Source: JAVBMP01 sp031552195
GTDB lineage: Bacteria; Desulfobacterota; Desulfovibrionia; Desulfovibrionales; Desulfovibrionaceae
Length of the DNA: 64,000 nt
Assembly (NCBI GenBank): GCA_031552195.1
Contig: JAVBMT010000003.1
Span: 62,001-126,000, forward strand
Direction of reading: 5' to 3'
The first letter of the stretch is position 1; the number at the start of each line of letters is the position of its first letter. Position numbers and translations under genes: made by a program. A model generated the notes under the pieces. It ran no database searches, was not told the DNA's origin, and worked only from the letters and a program-made list of their open reading frames with translations. Shown in pieces: positions 8,458 to 18,183 of the stretch.

Positions 8458-9914
8458 CCATGCAAGACATAGCCCTATGCCTGGGCTGCATTCCCGGAAA
8501 AACCATTCTGGGCGGAGATTTCGCCGCGCTGGCCGATAAAAGGCCCGGCGGCGTGCGTATGGACAGCCGTCAGGTAAAAACGGGCGATATTTTCGTGTGC
8601 ATAGCAGGCAACCGGGTCGACGGGCATGATTTCGCCCCTCAGGTTGCCGCCGCCGGAGCTTTGGGCATCGTGGCCGAGCGGGATCCCTTTGCCGGTCAGG
8701 CCGCGCCCGTGCCGGTTTTTCTGGTGGAAAGCAGCGTGGTCGCCCTTGGAAGGCTGGCCGCTTGGCATAGGGCGCGAACAAAGGCTGAAGTAGTAGGCAT
8801 TACCGGAACGGCCGGAAAAACATCGGTCAAGGAAGTGCTTTCCGCGACGCTTTCCGTGCACGGCGCGACCAGCCGCAACCATTCCAACATGAACAACCAG
8901 ATCGGGTTGCCGCTCAGTATGCTCGACGCCGGAGAAAGCGACGCGTTCTGGGTGATGGAAGCCGGAATCAGCGCCAACCACGACATGGACGACCTGGGAG
9001 AGATTTTACGGCCGGACCTGGCGCTGATTCTCAACGTCGGACTCGGGCATACCAGCGGCCTTGGCGACAAGGGCGTGGCCTATTACAAGTCGCGCTTTCT
9101 GGCCTACGTGCCGGAAGGCGGGCGCGGGCTCATAAGCGCCGACTACCCGGACCTGACAAAGGAAAGCGCGGCCCACAGGCGCGATTTGACCTATTTTTCC
9201 ACCCGCCGCTGCGATGTGGACTATTTCGCCAGTTACGCCGGCCCGGCTTCAGCCGCAACCGGGCGTTATAACGTAAGCCTGCGCGGCAAGCGCTACGAAA
9301 TGGTGGCCCCTTTCCGCGGTAATTTCGGCTCGGAAAACGTTGCGGCCATAACCGGGGCTGCGCATATGCTCGGCCTTTGCCCGGAAGAAATCGCCATAGG
9401 GCTGGCCGGAGCCTCTTTGCCGAAACAGCGTTTTTGCTGCACTTCCCTGGCGTTTCCGGCCTCAGGCGGGCAAGGGCCTTCCGCCGAATGGACGATGATT
9501 GACGACAGCTACAACGCCAACCCCCTCTCCACCGGGCGCATGCTTGAGGCCGGCGCTGACATGGCGAAGGAACTCGGGCGCAAGCTGGTGCTGGTGATGG
9601 GCGAAATGCTGGAGCTAGGGCGCGAGGCGGAACAGGCCCATTATGAGATAGGCCGCAAGATGGCCGGCGCTTCCGTTGTGTTCTGGAAGGGCGGGCATGC
9701 CTCGGCTGTTGAGCGAGGCCTTGGCGATGCCGGTTACGCCGGAAAATTCGCGGTTCTTTCCGGCGCGGGCGAGTTCGCCGCGCTTCTTGACGAAAAACTT
9801 AAGGAAACCCCGGATTGGTTTATCGAAGGCGGAGTGGCGCTTTTCAAAGGCTCGCGCGGGAACCGCCTTGAAGAACTGGCGGAAGTGTTCAAAGAGCGGT
9901 TCAAGCCGGGCTGA
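8448..9914 (+). CDS. murF: UDP-MurNAc-tripeptide--D-Ala-D-Ala ligase
   Basis: Completes the pentapeptide by adding D-alanyl-D-alanine. The 488-residue product carries the P-loop GTAGKTSVKE (K124), the SNMNNQIG segment typical of MurF, and the DDSYNANPLS motif of the C-terminal domain. GGGAGG lies 7 nt upstream of the ATG inside the murE coding region, so translation is probably coupled. No D-Ala-D-Ala ligase gene is present in this window. Confidence 0.95.
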   Translation: MQMTMQDIALCLGCIPGKTILGGDFAALADKRPGGVRMDSRQVKTGDIFVCIAGNRVDGHDFAPQVAAAGALGIVAERDPFAGQAAPVPVFLVESSVVALGRLAAWHRARTKAEVVGITGTAGKTSVKEVLSATLSVHGATSRNHSNMNNQIGLPLSMLDAGESDAFWVMEAGISANHDMDDLGEILRPDLALILNVGLGHTSGLGDKGVAYYKSRFLAYVPEGGRGLISADYPDLTKESAAHRRDLTYFSTRRCDVDYFASYAGPASAATGRYNVSLRGKRYEMVAPFRGNFGSENVAAITGAAHMLGLCPEEIAIGLAGASLPKQRFCCTSLAFPASGGQGPSAEWTMIDDSYNANPLSTGRMLEAGADMAKELGRKLVLVMGEMLELGREAEQAHYEIGRKMAGASVVFWKGGHASAVERGLGDAGYAGKFAVLSGAGEFAALLDEKLKETPDWFIEGGVALFKGSRGNRLEELAEVFKERFKPG

Positions 9915-10133
9915 AGCGTGGCGGACTCCCGCAAGCGGATAGCGCGCCGTGGTTTTTGGCCTGCGCCGTTCAGTTTTGGCGCATGCCGCCGGCTCGTTCC
10001 ATTTTGCAGATAAAAAAGGCGTTTCAAAATGAAAATGCCATGGCGAAGATTTTCAATATTATTTTTGTGCCGCTCAAGACGGGCTGAAACCCCAAAAACG
10101 AACGTTTGACCAGGCGCTTACAGGAAATCAATC

Positions 10134-11210
10134 ATGCTGTATCATATTTTCGTGCCGCTAAGCGCGCATCTTTCAGCCCTGAACGTCTTTCGCTACATAA
10201 CATTCCGCTCGGTCTGGGCTTTGGTCACGGCCATGCTTATTTCCGTTCTGGTCGGCCCGAGTTTCATCGCCTGGCTGCGCCGCCTGAAGTTCGGGCAATA
10301 TATCCAGGAAGACGTGAAAGCGCACCAGATCAAGGCCGGAACCCCCACCATGGGCGGACTGCTCATAGCCTTTTCCCTGGCCGTAAGCGTTCTTTTATGG
10401 GCTGACCTGCGCAATATCTATGTCTGGCTGAGCCTGCTGATTTTCATGGGGTTCGGTCTGGTGGGCCTTATAGACGACTGGCTCAAGATAAAACGGCGTA
10501 AAAACGGCGGGCTGAAAGCCTGGCAGAAGTTTGTCGGCCAGATTATCGTCGGCAGCGCCGCCATGTATGTTCTTGTGCAGCTTCCGGCTTATTCCACCGA
10601 ACTTGCCGTGCCTTTTTTCAAAAACGTGTCGCCTGATCTGGGTTGGTTTTATCTGCCCTTCGCCCTTTTGGTCATGGTCGGTTCTTCCAACGGCGTGAAC
10701 CTGACGGACGGACTGGACGGGTTGGCCATAGGGCCGACAATTGTGGCCGGAATATGTTTCGCCCTGTTCATTTACGTTGCAGGCAACGCCAACATGGCCA
10801 GCTATCTTCAGGTGGCTCCGGTGCCGGGCGTGGGCGAGGTAACGGTTTTCTGCGGCGCGCTTATCGGCGCTTCGCTGGGTTTTTTGTGGTTCAACGCCTA
10901 CCCGGCCCAGGTATTCATGGGCGACGTCGGTTCGCTTTCGTTGGGGGGCACCCTGGGGTTTCTGGCCGTGCTCTGCAAGCAGGAGCTTATTTTGCTTCTG
11001 GTGGGCGGGCTTTTCGTGGTGGAAACCATCTCCGTCGTGTTGCAGGTGGGGTATTTCCGCATGACGGGCGGCAAGCGCATTTTTAAAATGGCGCCGCTGC
11101 ATCATCATTTTGAGCTTAAAGGCGTGCCGGAGTCCAAAATCATCATCCGGTTCTGGATCACCTCAGCCCTGCTCGGGCTGGCGGCCCTTTCCGTGCTGAA
11201 GCTGCGTTAA
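10134..11210 (+). CDS. mraY: Phospho-MurNAc-pentapeptide transferase MraY
   Basis: Integral membrane enzyme making lipid I from UDP-MurNAc-pentapeptide and undecaprenyl phosphate. The 358 residues and roughly ten hydrophobic segments match the family. Signature pieces are visible: TMGG in the N-terminal third, NLTDGLDGLA, the GDVGSL aspartate motif, and APLHHHFEL near the C-terminus. A 219-bp gap separates it from murF, the longest inside the cluster; I see no gene there, and AGGAAA precedes the ATG. Confidence 0.97.
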   Translation: MLYHIFVPLSAHLSALNVFRYITFRSVWALVTAMLISVLVGPSFIAWLRRLKFGQYIQEDVKAHQIKAGTPTMGGLLIAFSLAVSVLLWADLRNIYVWLSLLIFMGFGLVGLIDDWLKIKRRKNGGLKAWQKFVGQIIVGSAAMYVLVQLPAYSTELAVPFFKNVSPDLGWFYLPFALLVMVGSSNGVNLTDGLDGLAIGPTIVAGICFALFIYVAGNANMASYLQVAPVPGVGEVTVFCGALIGASLGFLWFNAYPAQVFMGDVGSLSLGGTLGFLAVLCKQELILLLVGGLFVVETISVVLQVGYFRMTGGKRIFKMAPLHHHFELKGVPESKIIIRFWITSALLGLAALSVLKLR

Positions 11211-11231
11211 AAAACTTACGGTGGACTGAAT

Positions 11232-12575
11232 ATGAGCGAACTCCCAGTATTTGACCCGGAAGCTTACGGCCTTTTCAGAAAGGGCGATCTGGTCATAGTG
11301 GTCGGCGCGGCCGCGTCCGGTTTTTCAGCCTGCAAGCTGCTCAAGCAGATGGGCGCGCGGGTGCGCCTTCTGGAAAAAAATCCGAAAGCCGTAACTCCGG
11401 AATTCAAAGGCCTGATCGATTCGTCAGGCTTCGAACTGCGCAGCGGCGAGCACAAGGCGGAAGATTTTACCGGGGCCGCGCTGGTTGTAACCAGCCCCGG
11501 AGTGCCGCTGAAAATACTCGAACCTCTGCTTGCCGAGGCCGGAAATATTCCCCTGATTTCCGAACTGGAGCTGGGCGCGCTTTTTGTCGGGCAACCCATT
11601 CTGGCCATTACCGGAACCAGCGGCAAAACCACCACCGCCAGCCTGGCCGCGGCCATGCTGGAAGAAGCCGGGCGCAAGGTTTTTCTGGGCGGCAACATAG
11701 GCACTCCGCTTTGCGAATACGCCCTTATGGCAGACAAGGCCGAGGTTCTGGTGCTCGAAGTCAGCAGCTTCCAGTTGCAGGCCTGCAAGCGTTTTCACCC
11801 CAGGGTGGCCATGTTGCTCAATTTGTCTGAAAACCACCTTGACCAGCACCGCGACATGGATGAATACCGCGACGCCAAGTATAATATTTTTATGAACCAG
11901 AACCGTAACGACGTGGGCATAGTGAGCGACGGCCTGTTTGAAGAGGCGCGTAAAAGGGGTTTGCGCTGCCGCATCGAGGTTTTCAACCACGGCAACCGCT
12001 TTCCTGAGAGCAAGCTTTTCGGGCCGCACAACCGGGCGAATATGGAAGCCGCCTTTCTGGGCGTACGCGAATTCGGCGTTACGGAAGAGCAGGCCCGGCG
12101 GGCGGTGGAGAAATTCGAGCCGCTGCCGCACCGCCTGGAACTGGTGGGCGAGTGGGACGGCGTGCTTTACGTAAACGACTCCAAATGCACCACTGTGGAA
12201 GCCTTGCGCGTGGCCCTGCAAAGCATGGAACTGCGCTCCGTGCTGCTGCTGGCGGGCGGCGTCTTCAAGGGCGGCGACCTTGAGTCGCTCCGGCCCTTGG
12301 TAAAGGCGCGGGTTAAAGCCATAGGTCTTTTCGGGGACAGCCGGGAAACTTTTGCGAAAGCCTGGGACGGGCTAGCCCCTATAAGCTGGGACCCCACCCT
12401 GGCTGAAGCCATGGTCCGCCTGAAGCCTTTGGCCCTTCCCGGCGACGTGATGCTGCTGGCCCCGGCCACCTCAAGCTTTGATCTGTACGCCAATTACAAG
12501 GCCAGGGGCGAGGATTTCCGGCGGATCGCCAGAGAACTGAACCGGAACGCGGAAGCGGAAGGCGGTGTGCAATGA
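11232..12575 (+). CDS. murD: UDP-MurNAc-L-alanine--D-glutamate ligase
   Basis: Cytoplasmic Mur ligase adding D-glutamate. The 447-residue protein shows a Rossmann-like N-terminus (VVGAAASGFSACKLL), the P-loop GTSGKTTTAS (K132), the ENHLDQH motif and the NDSK segment of the ligase domain. It begins 21 nt after mraY and ends with a 4-nt overlap with ftsW, the usual gene order. Confidence 0.96.
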   Translation: MSELPVFDPEAYGLFRKGDLVIVVGAAASGFSACKLLKQMGARVRLLEKNPKAVTPEFKGLIDSSGFELRSGEHKAEDFTGAALVVTSPGVPLKILEPLLAEAGNIPLISELELGALFVGQPILAITGTSGKTTTASLAAAMLEEAGRKVFLGGNIGTPLCEYALMADKAEVLVLEVSSFQLQACKRFHPRVAMLLNLSENHLDQHRDMDEYRDAKYNIFMNQNRNDVGIVSDGLFEEARKRGLRCRIEVFNHGNRFPESKLFGPHNRANMEAAFLGVREFGVTEEQARRAVEKFEPLPHRLELVGEWDGVLYVNDSKCTTVEALRVALQSMELRSVLLLAGGVFKGGDLESLRPLVKARVKAIGLFGDSRETFAKAWDGLAPISWDPTLAEAMVRLKPLALPGDVMLLAPATSSFDLYANYKARGEDFRRIARELNRNAEAEGGVQ

Positions 12576-13756
12576 GCGGGCAGAGCGCGGCATTCGGCGG
12601 ATTTCCCGGTTTGGCCGGCGGCCCGGCGTCTTATCTTGGGTCCGCCAAAAACAAAGCCTCCGCCATGGATTGGTGGTTTATGGGCTTCGCCCTGGTTTTG
12701 CTGTCCATAGGCCTGGTAATGGTTTTTTCCAGCAGCGGCGTTGTCGGTTCCGTGCGCCACGGCGATAAATATTATTTTTTCAAACGCCAGTTCGTGTTCG
12801 CCGGGGCCGGGCTGTTCGCTATGGCCACAGCCGCCATGCTGCCGCGCGCTTTGATGAACAAAATGCATTACCCGGCGCTTTTTCTGATCCTGTTCCTGCT
12901 GGTTATCGTTCTTTCGCCTCTCGGCTCAAGCGCCAACGGGGCGCGGCGCTGGATAAACCTCGGGCCCATGAGCATCCAGCCCATGGAATTCGGAAAAATC
13001 GCCCTCGTCATGTACCTGGGGTATTTCATGAGCGCCAAGCAGGCCATTATCAAGACGTTCAGCCGGGGCATCATTCCGCCTTTCGCGGTAACGGGCGTTT
13101 TCTGCGTGCTGTTGCTGGCCCAGCCGGATTTCGGCGGGGCCGCGGTGTTCTCCATGCTGCTTTTTTTCATGTGCCTGGTCGGAGGAACGCGCATAATTTA
13201 CCTGGTGATGTCAGCCATGCTGGCCCTGGGCGGCGCTGTGATGCTCGTGCTTATGGAACCTTACCGGCTGAAACGCCTGACGGTTTACCTCGACCCTTTC
13301 CGCGACCCGGCCGGCAGCGGGCACCAGCTGGTGCAGTCGTTTCTGGCTATGGGTTCCGGCGGCTTTACCGGAGTGGGCCTCGGAGCCAGCAAACAGAAGC
13401 TCATGTTTCTGCCTGAAGGTCACACGGACTTTATCATGGCCTTGCTCAGCGAGGAAATAGGCTTTCTGGGCGTAAGCGTGGTGCTTCTGCTTATGGCCCT
13501 GCTCGTCTGGCGCGGGCTGCGCATATCCTTGCGGCAAGGCGAGTTGCGCGATCGTTTCACCGCCTTCGGGCTGACTTTGGTCATAGCTATTTCCATGGTG
13601 CTGAACCTTGCGGTCATAACCGGAACCGTTCCGCCCAAAGGCGTGCCCATGCCGTTTTTCAGCTACGGCGGCAGCAGCTTGCTTACCACCATGATCTGCG
13701 TGGGCCTGCTGTTCAACTATTCCCGAACCCAGGTCGAACCTGGCGGAAGGCCCTGA
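12572..13756 (+). CDS. ftsW: Septal peptidoglycan glycosyltransferase FtsW (SEDS family)
   Basis: Polytopic SEDS protein that polymerises lipid II at the septum with the FtsI-type transpeptidase. The 394-residue product has about ten membrane segments. Conserved SEDS features are visible: GARRWINLG with IQPMEFGK, the HTDFIMALLSEE motif, and PPKGVPMPFFSYGGSS near the C-terminus. The 4-nt overlap with murD implies coupled translation. Confidence 0.96.
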   Translation: MSGQSAAFGGFPGLAGGPASYLGSAKNKASAMDWWFMGFALVLLSIGLVMVFSSSGVVGSVRHGDKYYFFKRQFVFAGAGLFAMATAAMLPRALMNKMHYPALFLILFLLVIVLSPLGSSANGARRWINLGPMSIQPMEFGKIALVMYLGYFMSAKQAIIKTFSRGIIPPFAVTGVFCVLLLAQPDFGGAAVFSMLLFFMCLVGGTRIIYLVMSAMLALGGAVMLVLMEPYRLKRLTVYLDPFRDPAGSGHQLVQSFLAMGSGGFTGVGLGASKQKLMFLPEGHTDFIMALLSEEIGFLGVSVVLLLMALLVWRGLRISLRQGELRDRFTAFGLTLVIAISMVLNLAVITGTVPPKGVPMPFFSYGGSSLLTTMICVGLLFNYSRTQVEPGGRP

Positions 13757-13764
13757 GGCTTGTG

Positions 13765-14892
13765 ATGCGCAAAGCGATTTTAACCACCGGCGGAACGGGC
13801 GGCCATATTTTCCCGGCTTTGGCCGTGGCCGAAGAACTGCGCAAGCGTTATCCGGACGTTCACATCGTTTTCATGGGCGGATTTCACGGTCCGGAGGAAA
13901 AAATGGCCAAAGAGGCCGGGCTGGATTTCAAAGGCTTGCCGGTGCGCGGAATTTTCGGGCGCGGCTTGAAATCGGCCGGCGCCGTGTGGGCCATGCTTTC
14001 CGGCATTAACCAGGCTAGAATTTTTATAAAAAAATTTCAGCCGGAATTTGTGGCCGGTTTCGGCGGTTACGCTTCAGCCGCCGCCGTGTTGGGGGGAATT
14101 CTGGCTTCGGTGCCCACAGCCGTGCATGAGCAGAACAGCGTTTCCGGCATGGCCAACAAGCTGGCCGGGCGTTTCGCCGACCGGGTGTTCATTTCCATGC
14201 CGGACCGTTTCAAAGCCTTCAAGCCGGAAAAAACACGCCTTACCGGCAACCCGGTGCGCGCCTCCATTGCCGGTCTTTACAAAAGCAAAATGGCGCGGGC
14301 GGAAAAAGGCGAGACTTTGCCCGGACGCAATCTTCTGGTAATGGGCGGAAGCCAGGGCGCGAGGGCCATAAACGAGACTTTTCTGGTCTGCCTGCCGGAA
14401 ATTCTGGCCGCCGGTTTCAGGGTGCGCTGGCAGACTGGGCCGAAAGAATACGAGCGCATCTGGAACAGCGTGCGGATATTGCCGGGTTCCGCCGCCAGCG
14501 GGGCTTTCGCCTCCCAGCTTACGGTCGCGCCATTTATCGACGACATGGCGGCGGCCTATGCCTGGGCTGACCTGGCCCTGTGCCGGGCCGGAGCCACCAG
14601 CGTGGTCGAACTGGCAGCCTCCGGAGTTCCTGCGGTTTTCGTGCCTTTTCCGGCGGCCACGCACGACCATCAGCTTTATAACGCCGTACAGGCGCAAGAA
14701 CACGGCGCGGCCATGGTGCTGGAACAGAAAGACCTTACGCCGGGCCTTGTTTTTGAAACGGTGCGCGAACTTTTGCAAAACGGGCCGAAGCTGCGCGCAA
14801 TGAGCCGGGCGGCGCTCCTTTCGGCCCGGCCGGACGCCGTCGGCGTGCTTGCCGACGAACTGGAAATTTTGAGTGAAATGAAAAAGCGCTGA
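13765..14892 (+). CDS. murG: UDP-GlcNAc--lipid I N-acetylglucosaminyltransferase
   Basis: Peripheral membrane GT28 glycosyltransferase that converts lipid I to lipid II. The N-terminal TTGGTGGHIFPA loop, the FGGYAS region, HEQN, and the C-terminal acceptor motif region CRAGATSVVELA are present. A GTG at 13762 directly precedes the ATG at 13765; the ATG is preferred given the GAGG 6 nt upstream. Product 375 residues, normal for the family. Confidence 0.95.
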   Translation: MRKAILTTGGTGGHIFPALAVAEELRKRYPDVHIVFMGGFHGPEEKMAKEAGLDFKGLPVRGIFGRGLKSAGAVWAMLSGINQARIFIKKFQPEFVAGFGGYASAAAVLGGILASVPTAVHEQNSVSGMANKLAGRFADRVFISMPDRFKAFKPEKTRLTGNPVRASIAGLYKSKMARAEKGETLPGRNLLVMGGSQGARAINETFLVCLPEILAAGFRVRWQTGPKEYERIWNSVRILPGSAASGAFASQLTVAPFIDDMAAAYAWADLALCRAGATSVVELAASGVPAVFVPFPAATHDHQLYNAVQAQEHGAAMVLEQKDLTPGLVFETVRELLQNGPKLRAMSRAALLSARPDAVGVLADELEILSEMKKR

Positions 14893-14930
14893 ACTGCGCG
14901 AACCAATCAACATCAGGAAAACGTGAAGTT

Positions 14931-16292
14931 ATGCAGCGGGTTAAAGCGATACACATGATAGGCATAGGCGGGTCCGGCATGAGCGGCATAGCCGAGGTTC
15001 TGCACAACCTCGGCTATGTGGTGAACGGTTCGGACGTTTCGGAAAGCATGACCGTCCGCCGTCTGCGCACTCTGGGCATTAATATCGCTATCGGGCATTC
15101 CGCCGCAAACGTGCAGGACTCTCACGTTGTGGTGAAATCTTCCGCCGTCAAGAACGACAACCCGGAAATAGTCGAAGCGCAGGAACGCGGCATTCCGATT
15201 ATTCCCAGGGCGGAAATGCTGGCCGAACTGATGCGCCTGCGCCGGGGCATAGCCATTGCCGGAACGCACGGCAAAACCACGACGACGTCTTTTACCGCCG
15301 CCATCTTTGAAGAAGCCGGGCTCGACCCCACTGTAATCATCGGGGGTTTGCTGAACGCTTACGGCGCTAACGCGCGTTTGGGCGGAGGCCGTTACCTGAT
15401 AGCCGAAGCCGACGAATCCGACGGTTCTTTCCTGTGCCTTTTTCCTATTTTCAACGTCGTTACAAACGTTGACCTCGACCATATGGACCACTACGCGGAC
15501 CAGGCGGAAATAGACGCGGCGTTCCTGCAATTCATGAACAAGGTTCCTTTCTACGGCATGAACGTGGTTTGCGGAGACGACCCCGGCGTGCGCCGCCTGC
15601 TTCCGCACTTGAAGCGCCCGGTAATGACCTACGGTTTCGGGCCGGGTAACGATTTGCAGGCGGAAATCTTAAGCTGCGGGGCTGTCAGCCGTTTTGACGT
15701 GCGCCTCAAGGGCTGCCGCCTCGGCACGGTGGAACTGGCCCAGCCGGGCCGGCACAACGTTCTTAACGCCCTAGCGGCCATTGGCGTATCTATGCAGGCG
15801 GAAATTCCCTCCGAGGTCTGCTTGAGCGGGCTGGCAAAATTCAAGGGAGTGGGGCGGCGCTTCGAGCGCAAGGGCGAAAAAAACGGGGTGACGGTCATAG
15901 ACGACTACGGGCACCACCCGGCGGAAATCAAGGCCACTTTGGCCACGGCCCGCCAGTGCTTCCCTGAAAGCCGTCTGGTTGTGGCTTTCCAGCCGCACCG
16001 CTTCAGCCGTACCCAGGCTTTGTTCGGAGATTTCTGCACCTGCTTCAACGATGTCGACCTGCTTTTCCTGACGGAAATTTATCCGGCCTCTGAAGCGCCC
16101 ATTCCCGGCGTCAGCGGACAGAGCCTGGCGCAAGGGATACGGCAGGTTTCCAGAACCACGGTGGAATATTGCCGGGATTTTGATGAAATAAGCGCCCAGT
16201 TGCCGGAAACCTTGAAAGAAGGCGATATATTCATGACCATAGGCGCCGGAAACATATACACGGTGGGCCAGCGTTGGCTCGCGGAAGAATAG
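14931..16292 (+). CDS. murC: UDP-MurNAc--L-alanine ligase
   Basis: Adds L-alanine to UDP-MurNAc. The 453-residue product starts with the HMIGIGGSGMSG Rossmann motif, has the P-loop GTHGKTTTTS (K115), the EADESDGSF segment and the DDYGHHP motif of the central domain. It sits between murG and murB as in most Gram-negative clusters. The ATG at 14931 gives a standard MurC N-terminus. Confidence 0.96.
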   Translation: MQRVKAIHMIGIGGSGMSGIAEVLHNLGYVVNGSDVSESMTVRRLRTLGINIAIGHSAANVQDSHVVVKSSAVKNDNPEIVEAQERGIPIIPRAEMLAELMRLRRGIAIAGTHGKTTTTSFTAAIFEEAGLDPTVIIGGLLNAYGANARLGGGRYLIAEADESDGSFLCLFPIFNVVTNVDLDHMDHYADQAEIDAAFLQFMNKVPFYGMNVVCGDDPGVRRLLPHLKRPVMTYGFGPGNDLQAEILSCGAVSRFDVRLKGCRLGTVELAQPGRHNVLNALAAIGVSMQAEIPSEVCLSGLAKFKGVGRRFERKGEKNGVTVIDDYGHHPAEIKATLATARQCFPESRLVVAFQPHRFSRTQALFGDFCTCFNDVDLLFLTEIYPASEAPIPGVSGQSLAQGIRQVSRTTVEYCRDFDEISAQLPETLKEGDIFMTIGAGNIYTVGQRWLAEE

Positions 16293-16308
16293 GCGGGCGC
16301 GGAGCGCA

Positions 16309-17241
16309 ATGAGCGGGTTTCTGAACATAGTTGGCAAACCGAAGCTTTCCGGGCTTACCACCCTTGGCTTGGGCGGTGAGGCTGAAGCGCTGGTTTCCGT
16401 CCTTTCGGAAGAAGGGCTGGAAAAGCTGCCCGGCATTGTACGTGAATATGGCCTGAAAACCGTTGTGTTAGGCCGGGGCAGCAATATTTTGGCGACTGAT
16501 GACGGGCCTGTGCCTTTGCTGCTTGTAAGGCCGGAATTCGGGCCGGAGCCGGAAATAGCCGGCGAGGAAGGCGGAAAGGTGCTGGTCGGGGCCGGAGCCG
16601 GGGTCTCGTTGCCCGCGCTGGTGAACAGAACGGTGGAATGGGGCCTGGCCGGTTTGGCCGGCCTGGCGGGAGTTCCCGGCTCAGTGGGCGGGGCCGTAGC
16701 CATGAACGCGAGTTCCTACGGGGCGGAAACAGGAGCCTGCCTGCATACGGTCAGCGTTTTCACGCCGGAAAAGGGAATAGAAATTCACAGCAGGGAAAAT
16801 TTGCTCAAGGCCGGGCTTGGATACAGGCGCTTCGCCTTGCCGCAAAAGGAAGGGGAAACCGCCCCGGCCTGGTTTATGATAACCGGGGCGGTTTTTGCTT
16901 TGGAACGCGGAAACAGCGCCGCCCTGCGGGCGGAAACGCAAAGTTGCCTTGAGCGTAAAAAGGCCACTCAGCCGGTGAAAGCGCGCAGCGCCGGCTGCGT
17001 ATTCAAAAACCCGGCCTCCGGCCTATCGGCGGGAAAGCTGCTTGATGAAGCCGGTTTTAAAGGAAAACGTCTCGGCAACATGGCTTTTTCCGAACTGCAC
17101 GCCAATTTTTTGATCAACTTGCGCGAAGATGGAAAAAGCGGCTCGGCCGCTGACGCCATGCGCCTGATAAATGAGGCCCGGGCGGCAGTATTGGCCGCCA
17201 GCGGGCAGCGGCTGGAACTGGAAGTGAAACTATGGCCGTGA
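16309..17241 (+). CDS. murB: UDP-N-acetylenolpyruvoylglucosamine reductase with Cys at the proton-donor site
   Basis: FAD-dependent reductase making UDP-MurNAc. The FAD-binding VVLGRGSNIL segment, the GLAGVPGSVGGAV motif and the C-terminal NFLIN region are clear. In the conserved RSAG-x-VFKNP motif, residue 230 is Cys, where many MurB proteins have the catalytic Ser proton donor; Cys variants are expected to stay active. The compact form (310 aa, no long YQ loop seen) fits type II MurB. It overlaps ftsQ by 10 nt. Confidence 0.94.
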   Translation: MSGFLNIVGKPKLSGLTTLGLGGEAEALVSVLSEEGLEKLPGIVREYGLKTVVLGRGSNILATDDGPVPLLLVRPEFGPEPEIAGEEGGKVLVGAGAGVSLPALVNRTVEWGLAGLAGLAGVPGSVGGAVAMNASSYGAETGACLHTVSVFTPEKGIEIHSRENLLKAGLGYRRFALPQKEGETAPAWFMITGAVFALERGNSAALRAETQSCLERKKATQPVKARSAGCVFKNPASGLSAGKLLDEAGFKGKRLGNMAFSELHANFLINLREDGKSGSAADAMRLINEARAAVLAASGQRLELEVKLWP

Positions 17242-18122
17242 ACAGAGCCGCGCGCCGCCCCGTGCGCAAGCCTCCGTCGAAGATAGATTTGCAGCGCAAA
17301 GGCAAGAACGACGGCGGCAACCGCTACAAGCCGGAACCCAAACGGAAGAAGAACCTTAAAATTCCTCTGTTCCCTTGGCGCGGCGTCTCTTCGGCCTTTG
17401 GCTGGCTTCTCACCATAGCTTTGGGCCTGCTTGTTTTCGTCGGAATAGGGGTCGGCCTGCTGCAAGGATACAAATATTTTACGTCCAGCGAATATTTTCG
17501 CCTAAAAACTATTGAACTGATAGGGCTTCATAGGTTAGAGTCTAGAGAAATTTTAGAGATGGCCGGATTGCGTGAAGACGAGTATGTGAACACCTTGGCG
17601 GTTTCAATAGACAAGCTTGAGGCCACGTTGGCCCGCAACCCCTGGGTGGCGGAAATATCCGTCAAGCGCGTCTTGCCTGGTTCGTTCATTATCAATATTA
17701 AAGAACGTGAACCCAGGTTTTGGGTGAAAAACGAAGGCATAGTGAATTATGCCGACGGATTCGGCCGGGTAATAGCTCCTGTTGTTAACGAAAATTTTTC
17801 TTCTCTGCCGTTTTTGGAAATTGAACCTGGCGCGGAAATTTACGCGGGGCGCCTGCCGGATTTGACGAGAAGTCTGGCTGAATCTTCCACGCCTCTGGAG
17901 CTGGAAAAGATTTCCTGGTTGCGTGTTTCAGCCGCCGGATCACTTGATTTAAGGCTGAGGCACAATAACCTGCTCCTTTCGATAGGCCTGGAAGACTGGG
18001 GCGGAAACCTGCGCCGGATGGGGATTGCCCTTGACGATCTCGGAAGGCGCGGGGAATTGCCGGCGACAAGGGCCATAAAGGCGAACGGCGGCACGGTGCA
18101 GGTGGAACAGGCCGGTTCCTGA
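17232..18122 (+). CDS. ftsQ: Cell division protein FtsQ/DivIB
   Basis: Bitopic divisome scaffold. Order in the 296 residues: a Lys/Arg-rich cytoplasmic tail (about 1-48), one membrane segment (about 50-72), a POTRA domain (starting near FRLKTIELIGLHRL and running to about residue 145) and a C-terminal beta domain with the REPRFWV segment. The start codon overlaps the end of murB. Followed 61 bp later by ftsA, as in most FtsQAZ arrangements. Confidence 0.92.
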   Translation: MAVNRAARRPVRKPPSKIDLQRKGKNDGGNRYKPEPKRKKNLKIPLFPWRGVSSAFGWLLTIALGLLVFVGIGVGLLQGYKYFTSSEYFRLKTIELIGLHRLESREILEMAGLREDEYVNTLAVSIDKLEATLARNPWVAEISVKRVLPGSFIINIKEREPRFWVKNEGIVNYADGFGRVIAPVVNENFSSLPFLEIEPGAEIYAGRLPDLTRSLAESSTPLELEKISWLRVSAAGSLDLRLRHNNLLLSIGLEDWGGNLRRMGIALDDLGRRGELPATRAIKANGGTVQVEQAGS

Positions 18123-18183
18123 AAATTAAAACGCGCTTGCGCGTTGCATATTAAATTGTTTGTAACTTGCGGAGGAATAGTCG

